This document shows positions 42,794 to 49,239 of a stretch of 49,239 nucleotides of DNA, in pieces; position 1 is the first letter of the stretch, and each line of letters starts with the position of its first letter. Position numbers and translations under genes: made by a program. The notes beneath the pieces are model-generated. The model ran no database searches. It was not told the origin of the DNA and saw only the letters and a list, made by a program, of their open reading frames with translations. The stretch spans positions 1-49,239 of the forward strand of contig JADHQG010000006.1 of assembly GCA_016778045.1 (NCBI GenBank), in the 5' to 3' direction. Source of the DNA: Luminiphilus sp. GTDB lineage: Bacteria; Pseudomonadota; Gammaproteobacteria; Pseudomonadales; Halieaceae.

Positions 42794-45586
42794 TTGGGTA
42801 CGCAACATTATCTCGATAATCCTCTGATTCATGCTGACCGTCGCGCCAAGCTTCGTCAGTCGGAGTGGACTGAGCAATTCCGCTGTGATCATCTCAAGCC
42901 GCTGATCATTTGCCGTGGCCCGATTCGTAAAGAAGCGATGGATGTTTTTGCCGAGATGGGTATCAACCATTACGGCATCCTGCTGTCGGAAAAGGATTCG
43001 ATTGTGTACCGCGGCGCGCTGGCGCCCGAGCTCCGCGTCCTGACAGATCCGGATCGGGTGCACCGGGTGCCTGACTACAGTGGTGCCACCAAAGAAGAGC
43101 GCGAGCAGCGGATTGCCGACATCATTGCCATCGCCCATACGCGGGGCTACAACGCGATCTTCGCGGGTTACGGATTCATGGCCGAAGATGAGCAGATGGT
43201 GGCAGCGATGGAAGGCGCTGGGCTTAACTTCATCGGGCCCTGCTCACGAACAGTGCGGCAAGCGGGCCTGAAAGACGAGGCTAAACGCACGGCGCTAAAG
43301 GCAGGCGTATCGGTCACACCGGGCATTGATAACGGCACGACCTTAACGCTACTCAAGAAATACCCCGATCGCTCGGCGCTGGAGGCGCTGGTGGCTGAGC
43401 AGGACTTCAGCTTAGAAGATCCCGCGGCGACTGAACTTGAAGCGTTTGCTGAGCAAGTGCTGACGGCTAGCTACCGAAAAGGCATTGATCTTTACACCAT
43501 TGATGAGCTGGGTGAGACCCTCACTGAGGCCGTTAAGCAAATGGCGGAGCAATACCCACAGAATCGCGTTCGTCTGAAGGCGATTGGCGGTGGTGGCGGT
43601 AAGGGCCAGCGCATTGTGCCGCTGGGGCAGGCTGACAAGACCCCCGAGTTGGTCAGGGAAATCTTGAATGAGGTGAAGGCGACCGGGGTGGGTGACAATA
43701 AAAACGTGCTGGTCGAGCTCAATATTGAGACCACACGCCATCAAGAAATTCAGGTCATCGGTAACGGCGACTGGTGCATTACGCTGGGGGGGCGCGATTG
43801 TTCCCTGCAAATGCACGAGCAAAAACTGTTAGAAGTATCGGTGACAAGAGAGTCACTGCAGGCAGCCGAGAGCCGGGCACAGCAGGCCGGTTCCGAAAAC
43901 GAGGCTGCGGTGTTGGCTCAGGACGTCAAGACGCTCGATGCGATGGAAACCGAAGCGGCGCGTTTTGGCGAGGCTGTTGGGCTGGATTCAGTGTCTACGT
44001 TTGAGTGTATCGTTGATCGGGATCAGCACTTCTTCATGGAGATGAATACGCGTATTCAGGTTGAGCATCGTGTATCGGAGCTTTGTTATGCCATGCGCTT
44101 TGTTAATCCCGACGATGCTTCAGATGCGTTCGTGGTGGAGTCACTGGTCGAGGCGATGGTGCTGCTCGCTGCGCACGGTCCTGCGCTGCCGAAGCCAGAG
44201 CGGATCGCGCGCCTTCCCGACTCCCTGGAGGCGAGGCTCAATGCCACCAATGATGCGTTGCAGCCCAGTGCTGGTGGTGTTGTGGAGTTTTGGTCAGATC
44301 CTATCGCAGGGGAGATCCGCGATGATCAGGGTATTAGTCTGCACAACCCGGACACCGACGTCTTCATGGAGTACACGTTGGCCGGAGCTTATGACTCCAA
44401 CATCGCATTACTGCTGACGGTAGGTGACAGCCGCGAATCTGCCTATGAGCAGATGGCCGAGGTGTTGCGAGCCAGCCGGTTGCGCGGCAAGAACCTTGCT
44501 ACCAATTTGGCCTTCCACTACGGCTTGGTGCACTGGTTTCTTGGCAGAACGGTTAATGCCCGGCCGACCACGCAGTTTATCGTTCCTTACCTGACAGCGG
44601 TGGGCGAGCTCGCACAGGAGGCCGGTCAGGTTGACGTCGACGTGGCCTGGCAGCAACTCTGTAATGCGCGGCTTGGCGCAGATGCTGCGGATGCCTCACT
44701 TCGGGAAGTACTGACCGCTAAGCAGAGCCTCTTGATTCGTCCCATCAAGCAGCTGATGGCCTCGCCTCATTTGCTGTCCGGTTGGCTGAGCTTGAATCAG
44801 CGCGCCTTCCGTTTTGAGGACGGGCATTTTTCATGGGCTGAAAATCCGATCGAGGTGTTGGCCGATACCTATCACTTTTTGCAACTGGACTGGAACGACG
44901 CTGAGCCCGCCGCAAATATGATTTGGGATCACGACCACGCTATTTTGTCTGACGCCGAAGACTTTTACGCAGAGATGAGCCGGCGCTTCGATGCCGACAA
45001 CTGGCCCGGGGTGTGCGAGCTGCTGGTGGATGATGCTCCCGAGGGTGTGTCGGCTGGCGATTGGGCTGCCATTAAAGCGGCCCATAAAGGCTATCAGGCG
45101 GGCACAGAGATTCTCGAGCTACTGCCAGCGATGGCGAAGTTCACGGGTTTCTTCGATCTTGGGGTGAATGCGGATATGACCATCGATTTCCCCGAGAGGC
45201 TATTAGATGAGTCGCACCAGAAGGCGATGGCGAGAACGCTGGCTCCGCCACCGGTTGCCAAATCCAACGAGATTGTCGCCGAGAGCGGCGGCATGTTTTA
45301 TGGTCGAGAGACCCCCGAATCGCCCCTCTATGTCGAAGCGGGACAGCATTTTGAGGCCGGCGAGCCGCTCTACATTGTGGAAGTCATGAAGATGTTTAAT
45401 AAAGTAATGGCTCCCTTTGCGGGGACCGTCGACGAAGTGTTGGTAGAAGGCGACGGCGTTATTATTGCCAAGGGGCAGCCTCTTTTTAAAGTTACGCCCG
45501 ACGAGAAGGTCGAGGTGTTGTCTGAGGCCGAAGTGGTCGCAAGAAAGCGTGAGCACACGACAGAGCTGGTCAAGCTCTTTATCTAA
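42794..45586 (+). CDS. large biotin carboxylase - biotin carboxyl carrier fusion (propionyl-CoA carboxylase alpha-like)
   Basis: Carboxylates its own biotin with ATP and bicarbonate. It has 930 residues against about 660 in usual alpha chains. Order: N-terminal biotin-carboxylase fold (about 35-150), an insert of about 50 residues before the glycine loop (about 180-255), ATP-grasp with GGGGGKG at 265-271, RDCSLQMHEQK near 334-344, EMNTRIQVEH at 416-425, a long middle region without recognised motifs (about 560-800), a biotinyl domain with Lys866 in EVMKMF, and a 30-residue basic tail. The usual RRHQK motif is MHEQK. The start is TTG 42794 with GGGAG upstream. Confidence 0.85.
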   Translation: MGTQHYLDNPLIHADRRAKLRQSEWTEQFRCDHLKPLIICRGPIRKEAMDVFAEMGINHYGILLSEKDSIVYRGALAPELRVLTDPDRVHRVPDYSGATKEEREQRIADIIAIAHTRGYNAIFAGYGFMAEDEQMVAAMEGAGLNFIGPCSRTVRQAGLKDEAKRTALKAGVSVTPGIDNGTTLTLLKKYPDRSALEALVAEQDFSLEDPAATELEAFAEQVLTASYRKGIDLYTIDELGETLTEAVKQMAEQYPQNRVRLKAIGGGGGKGQRIVPLGQADKTPELVREILNEVKATGVGDNKNVLVELNIETTRHQEIQVIGNGDWCITLGGRDCSLQMHEQKLLEVSVTRESLQAAESRAQQAGSENEAAVLAQDVKTLDAMETEAARFGEAVGLDSVSTFECIVDRDQHFFMEMNTRIQVEHRVSELCYAMRFVNPDDASDAFVVESLVEAMVLLAAHGPALPKPERIARLPDSLEARLNATNDALQPSAGGVVEFWSDPIAGEIRDDQGISLHNPDTDVFMEYTLAGAYDSNIALLLTVGDSRESAYEQMAEVLRASRLRGKNLATNLAFHYGLVHWFLGRTVNARPTTQFIVPYLTAVGELAQEAGQVDVDVAWQQLCNARLGADAADASLREVLTAKQSLLIRPIKQLMASPHLLSGWLSLNQRAFRFEDGHFSWAENPIEVLADTYHFLQLDWNDAEPAANMIWDHDHAILSDAEDFYAEMSRRFDADNWPGVCELLVDDAPEGVSAGDWAAIKAAHKGYQAGTEILELLPAMAKFTGFFDLGVNADMTIDFPERLLDESHQKAMARTLAPPPVAKSNEIVAESGGMFYGRETPESPLYVEAGQHFEAGEPLYIVEVMKMFNKVMAPFAGTVDEVLVEGDGVIIAKGQPLFKVTPDEKVEVLSEAEVVARKREHTTELVKLFI

Positions 45587-45605
45587 TTTATACCAGGGCT
45601 TTTTA

Positions 45606-46019
45606 ATGATTACCGCACTCGATCACATTGCGATCGCCGTACCAAACCTAGACGCCGCTGTCTCACGTTTCTTGGAGGACTTTGGTCTTCAGCACGACGG
45701 CAACGAGATCGTTGAGGCTGCGCAAACCACAACGGCGTTTTTTAGCTTGCCAGAGACGCATATCGAGCTAGTGCATCCCCTTGATGGTCAGGGGCCAATC
45801 GCGACCTATCTTGAGAAGCGCGGCGGTGGACTGCACCATCTTTGCTTTCGCACTGACGACATTGACAGTGATGTCGAGCGGTTGAAGGCTAAAGGCTATC
45901 AATTCATCGGCGACGCACCGACGCCGGGGGCGCATGGTTCACGGGTGATTTTCATTCATCCCAAGAGTTGCGATGGCGTGCTCATCGAGCTGTCTGAGCC
46001 CGCGGAGGCCCACGCATGA
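45606..46019 (+). CDS. mce: methylmalonyl-CoA epimerase
   Basis: Interconverts (S)- and (R)-methylmalonyl-CoA, linking the carboxylase to the mutase. The start at ATG 45606 gives 137 residues; an upstream frame inside the previous gene is not credible. It is a small VOC-fold metalloprotein with His7 (LDHIAIAV), the IELVHP strand near 53-58, GGLHHLCF with His77/78 and the final Glu128 (VLIELS), the expected metal ligands. It is coupled to the mutase gene by an ATGA overlap. Confidence 0.94.
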   Translation: MITALDHIAIAVPNLDAAVSRFLEDFGLQHDGNEIVEAAQTTTAFFSLPETHIELVHPLDGQGPIATYLEKRGGGLHHLCFRTDDIDSDVERLKAKGYQFIGDAPTPGAHGSRVIFIHPKSCDGVLIELSEPAEAHA

Positions 46020-48163
46020 GTGTCTATGACCCCGGCGAAGCCAATCTCTCGGCTTGGGGCGCATTAGTTGAGAAACAGAGCAAGGGGCTCAAGCCTGACG
46101 ACTTCACGTGGCATACGCCCGAAGGCATTCCGCTGAAGACGCTTTACACCGCCGAAGATCTTGAATCGCTGCCCTATACCAATACGCTCCCGGGTATTCC
46201 CCCTTATATCCGAGGCCCTCAGGCTACGATGTATGCAGGACGGCGTTGGACGATTCGCCAATACGCGGGGTTCTCCACAGCCGAGGCGTCGAACGCTTTT
46301 TATCGCAAATCGCTAGCGGCAGGTGGGCAAGGTATATCGGTGGCGTTCGATTTGGCGACCCATCGCGGATACGACTCTGACCATCCGCGCGTGACCGGCG
46401 ATGTGGGCAAGGCAGGCGTGGCGATCGACTCCGTCGAGGACATGAAGATTCTGTTCGATGGCATTCCCCTCGACCAGGTCTCGGTTTCCATGACCATGAA
46501 TGGTGCTGTGTTGCCGGTCCTCGCCGGCTACATTGTCGCGGCTGAAGAGCAAGGCGTTGATCAGTCTGAGCTGTCGGGGACTATTCAGAACGACATATTG
46601 AAAGAATTCATGGTGCGGAATACTTACATCTATCCGCCTGCGCCCAGTATGCGCATCATCGGCGATATCATCGCCTACTGCTCCGCACATCTGCCCAAGT
46701 TCAATACGATCTCGATCTCGGGGTATCACATGCAGGAGGCCGGCGCGAATGCGGCGTTAGAGCTTGCCTATACCCTCGCCGACGGCAAAGAATACATTCA
46801 CACCGCCATTGCCGCGGGTTTAAAGATTGACGATTTCGCGCCACGCCTCAGTTTCTTCTGGGGTATTGGCATGAACTTCTACATGGAGATCGCGAAGATG
46901 CGTGCGGCGCGGCTGCTGTGGGCTGAGATCGTTGAGGCGTTCGAGCCAGTCAATCCGAAAAGCGGCATGTTGCGGACCCACTGCCAGACCTCGGGTTGGT
47001 CGCTGACCGAGCAAGATCCCTACAACAATATTGTGCGCACAACCATCGAAGCCATGGCGGCGGTATTTGGTGGAACACAATCTCTTCATACCAATGCGCT
47101 GGACGAAGCCATTGCCTTGCCTTCGGATTTCGCCGCTCGCATCGCCCGGAATACGCAGCTGATCTTGCAGGAAGAAACCGGTATTGGTCAGGTCGTGGAT
47201 CCATGGGGTGGCTCCTACATGATGGAGAACCTGACCCATGACATGGCCGAAAAAGCGCGCGAACTGATTACCGAGATTGATGAGCTGGGCGGTATGGCCA
47301 AGGCGATCGAGAGCGGGATCCCGAAGCTTCGCATTGAGGAAGCAGCAGCTAAAAAGCAGGCGCGGATTGATCGTGGTGAAGACGTCATTGTCGGCGTGAA
47401 CAAGTTTCAGATTGATGACCAGGACGCTGTCGACATTCTTGAGATTGACAACGAGCAGGTCAGAGAATCACAGCTCGCCCGGCTCGCTAGCATTCGAGAA
47501 ACGCGTGATGATACGGCGGTGCAATCTGCACTGACGGCGCTCACCGAGGCAGCCAAATCAGGGGAGGGCAATCTGCTTGGCCTGGCTGTTCAAGCGACGC
47601 GCTGTCGAGCTACCGTGGGAGAAATCTCAGATGCATTGGAGAGCGTGTATGGTCGCTTTGTCGCCAACGCACAGACAGTCTCGGGTGTTTACGGGGCGGC
47701 CTACGCCGAGGACGCCAATTGGGAGGGTATTTCGATGGACATCGATGCCTTTGTAGCACAGTACGGACGCCGCCCCAGAATGCTGGTCGCGAAAATGGGG
47801 CAGGACGGGCATGATCGCGGCGCGAAAGTGGTTGCGACCGCCTTTGCCGATGTCGGCTTTGACGTTGATCTTTCGCCCATGTTCTCGACGCCCGAAGAAG
47901 TTGCTCGGCAGGCCATTGAAAACGATGTGCATGTGGTCGGCGCCTCGAGTCTCGCAGCGGGCCACAAAACGCTTGTGCCGCAACTGATTGACGCTCTGCG
48001 AGAGCAGGGGGCTGAGGATGTCATCGTCATCGCGGGCGGTGTGATTCCCCAGCAGGACTACGCCTTCTTGGAGGAGCGTGGGGTGGCATTGATTTTTGGC
48101 CCGGGCACGCCTATCCCCGATGCGGCGCGAAAGGTCCTCGATGCGATCAACGCCAACAGCTGA
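46016..48163 (+). CDS. scpA: methylmalonyl-CoA mutase (single-chain, B12-dependent)
   Basis: Adenosylcobalamin enzyme that isomerises (R)-methylmalonyl-CoA to succinyl-CoA. The 715 residues include the TIM-barrel domain, with [18 protein letters not shown] near 72-89, the [11 protein letters not shown] strand and [15 protein letters not shown]-terminal B12 domain has DGHDRG at 597-602; His599 is the cobalt ligand. The length and completeness match homodimeric mutases such as E. coli ScpA. No cobalamin riboswitch is present, the upstream gap being zero. It is followed by its G-protein chaperone. Confidence 0.96.
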   Translation: MSVYDPGEANLSAWGALVEKQSKGLKPDDFTWHTPEGIPLKTLYTAEDLESLPYTNTLPGIPPYIRGPQATMYAGRRWTIRQYAGFSTAEASNAFYRKSLAAGGQGISVAFDLATHRGYDSDHPRVTGDVGKAGVAIDSVEDMKILFDGIPLDQVSVSMTMNGAVLPVLAGYIVAAEEQGVDQSELSGTIQNDILKEFMVRNTYIYPPAPSMRIIGDIIAYCSAHLPKFNTISISGYHMQEAGANAALELAYTLADGKEYIHTAIAAGLKIDDFAPRLSFFWGIGMNFYMEIAKMRAARLLWAEIVEAFEPVNPKSGMLRTHCQTSGWSLTEQDPYNNIVRTTIEAMAAVFGGTQSLHTNALDEAIALPSDFAARIARNTQLILQEETGIGQVVDPWGGSYMMENLTHDMAEKARELITEIDELGGMAKAIESGIPKLRIEEAAAKKQARIDRGEDVIVGVNKFQIDDQDAVDILEIDNEQVRESQLARLASIRETRDDTAVQSALTALTEAAKSGEGNLLGLAVQATRCRATVGEISDALESVYGRFVANAQTVSGVYGAAYAEDANWEGISMDIDAFVAQYGRRPRMLVAKMGQDGHDRGAKVVATAFADVGFDVDLSPMFSTPEEVARQAIENDVHVVGASSLAAGHKTLVPQLIDALREQGAEDVIVIAGGVIPQQDYAFLEERGVALIFGPGTPIPDAARKVLDAINANS

Positions 48164-49115
48164 AGCCATCCTTGCAGGGGATCGTCGAGCGCTCGCCAAG
48201 GCGATCACCCTCGTAGAAAGTCAGCTGCCCGCTGATCGCGACGCGGCTCAGGCGCTACTGACTTCATTGTTACCCCATACCGGGCGCAGCATCCGGGTAG
48301 GTATCACCGGTGTCCCCGGCGTCGGTAAATCCACTTTTATTGAGGCATTCGGTCAGCACGTCATAGACCACGGGCATCGTCTGGCTGTGCTCGCGGTTGA
48401 CCCCAGCTCTCCGGTAGCCGGTGGTTCGATTTTGGGTGACAAAACGCGGATGGAAACACTGTCCCGTTCTGAGTCTGCTTTTATCCGTCCGTCCCCGGCG
48501 GGTAAGGCGCTCGGTGGCGTGGCCTTTAAGACTCGCGAATCATTGATGCTCTGCGAGGCCGCTGGGTTTGACGTGGTGTTGGTCGAGACGGTGGGTGTTG
48601 GTCAATCAGAGCATCAGGTGGCCGGCATGGTCGACTTCTTCCTGTTGCTCATGCTCCCGGGGGGAGGGGATGAGTTGCAAGGTATCAAGAAAGGGATTCT
48701 CGAATTGGCTGACGCCATTGTCGTGAACAAGGCAGATGGCGCCAGCGAGGCGCTGGCACGGACCACACAGCAACACTATCGGGGTGCGATGTCGCTACTC
48801 AGTCACGACGGGTTTTGGGAGCCCCGCGTCATGACCTGTTCGGCGTTGCACGGCGTGGGTATTAGCGAGGTGTGGGAAACCATTACGGACTTTGCAGAAG
48901 AGGCCCGCGTTAACGGCGCTTTTGAAAAGGCCCGCGCGGGTCAGAATTTCTCTTGGATGCGGCAGTTGGTCGACGAGATGCTGCGGAGCAGTTTGTCCAC
49001 TCATCCAGCGGTGCAGGGTGCGCTTCCCGCTATCGAGGAGGCCGTACGTTCGGCGCAACAAACGCCGCTAGCGGCGGCTCAGCAGATTCTCGCCTTGTCT
49101 CGGGAGCCACTCTAG
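48141..49115 (+). CDS. meaB: MeaB-type GTPase chaperone of methylmalonyl-CoA mutase
   Basis: G3E P-loop GTPase that loads adenosylcobalamin into the mutase and protects it from inactivation. The start at ATG 48141 has AAAGG 6 nt upstream and gives 324 residues; it overlaps the mutase gene by 23 bp. P-loop GVPGVGKS at 57-64, [19 protein letters not shown], the switch element [18 protein letters not shown] and the guanine-specificity motif NKAD are visible. It is last in the operon. Confidence 0.95.
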   Translation: MRSTPTAEAILAGDRRALAKAITLVESQLPADRDAAQALLTSLLPHTGRSIRVGITGVPGVGKSTFIEAFGQHVIDHGHRLAVLAVDPSSPVAGGSILGDKTRMETLSRSESAFIRPSPAGKALGGVAFKTRESLMLCEAAGFDVVLVETVGVGQSEHQVAGMVDFFLLLMLPGGGDELQGIKKGILELADAIVVNKADGASEALARTTQQHYRGAMSLLSHDGFWEPRVMTCSALHGVGISEVWETITDFAEEARVNGAFEKARAGQNFSWMRQLVDEMLRSSLSTHPAVQGALPAIEEAVRSAQQTPLAAAQQILALSREPL

Positions 49116-49171
49116 AAGATGGATCGTCAGACGCCCCCCTGCGTCGGCGCGTCTCCGGCTTCCCTGTCATC

Positions 49172-49197
49172 GCCGCAGCTGCCTGCGGCCATTTTTA
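49172..49197 (+). terminator. intrinsic terminator of the propionyl-CoA operon
   Basis: A perfect 7-bp stem GCCGCAG/CTGCGGC (49172-49178 and 49183-49189) with a 4-nt loop, followed by CATTTTTA. It lies 57 bp after meaB. Confidence 0.75.
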
Positions 49198-49239
49198 CTT
49201 ATCCCTGCTATCGCGTCGCCGATATAAAGAGGGAGGATT
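49198..49239 (+). promoter_or_regulatory. start region of a following gene, cut by the window edge
   Basis: A TATAAA (49223-49228) and a very good ribosome binding site AGGGAGGA (49230-49237) stand at the end of the window. The start codon would lie just outside, so a further plus-strand gene probably begins there. Confidence 0.4.

Noticed and set aside
45587-46019. Cobalamin riboswitch for the mutase
   Set aside because: The genes are coupled without a non-coding gap, and no B12-box-like sequence was noticed before the operon either.
1-49239. CRISPR arrays, insertion sequences, prophage or toxin-antitoxin genes
   Set aside because: No regular spaced repeats, no transposase or integrase-like frames, no attachment-site repeat at the tRNA genes and no small toxin-antitoxin pair were found on either strand.

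Overview
This window is a chromosomal core region of a free-living, probably marine, gammaproteobacterium. The block leuC-leuD-leuB-asd-fimV-truA-trpF-(trpB-trpA)-accD-folC-dedD-cvpA-purF-metZ and the set ppiB-lpxH / glnS-cysS / folD / tRNA genes are the arrangement known from Pseudomonas and its relatives. The B12-dependent propionyl-CoA pathway, CysB and YajC point to a Cellvibrionales/Halieaceae (OM60/NOR5-like) type of genome. That placement is inferred from gene order and protein character only. No phage, transposon, CRISPR array or horizontally acquired island was seen. Base composition and codon use look uniform, and coding density is very high, with many 1-14 bp gene overlaps.

Layout. 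84-5725 (+): an acyltransferase (PlsC-like), a methyltransferase, two uncharacterised lipoprotein-like genes and the 23S rRNA methylase RlmKL. 5878-22276 (+): biosynthesis block covering leucine (leuCDB), aspartate semialdehyde (asd), the FimV hub protein, pseudouridine synthase TruA, tryptophan (trpF, B, A), fatty acid initiation (accD), folate (folC), cell envelope (SPOR protein, CvpA), purines (purF) and methionine (metZ). 22367-24979 (-): aconitase B. 25142-26268 (+): a DUF1289 protein coupled to tRNA hydroxylase MiaE. 26265-27500 (-): lpxH and ppiB. 27678-30711 (+): glnS and cysS. 30716-31561 (-): folD. 31695-31926 (+): tRNA-Pro(UGG) and tRNA-His(GUG) behind a promoter with a GC-rich discriminator. 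32191-33380 (-): a likely small RNA with its own promoter and terminators, and an orphan formyltransferase. 33876-39568 (+): xthA, yajC, a D-cysteine desulfhydrase-type enzyme, an AGCS transporter, a 5'-nucleotidase and cysB. 39538-40902 (-): pabB. 41048-49115 (+): a complete propionyl-CoA to succinyl-CoA operon (carboxyltransferase, large biotin carboxylase/carrier fusion, epimerase, mutase, MeaB), closed by a clear intrinsic terminator.

The most interesting non-coding signal is on the minus strand at 32247-32344. It has a sigma70-type promoter (TTGCAA, 17 bp, CATCAT), then about 98 nt carrying four GGA motifs. Two of these sit in hairpin loops as CACGGAAG and CATGGATT, and a TCAGGACGA motif lies near the 5' end. 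The last hairpin is an intrinsic terminator, and a second terminator lies downstream. This is the architecture of CsrA/RsmA-sequestering RNAs (RsmY, RsmZ, CsrB type). No coding gene explains it.

The second notable item is the 930-residue biotin carboxylase of the propionyl-CoA operon. It is much longer than usual alpha chains, has an insertion in the ATP-grasp region, and has an altered RRHQK-type active-site motif.
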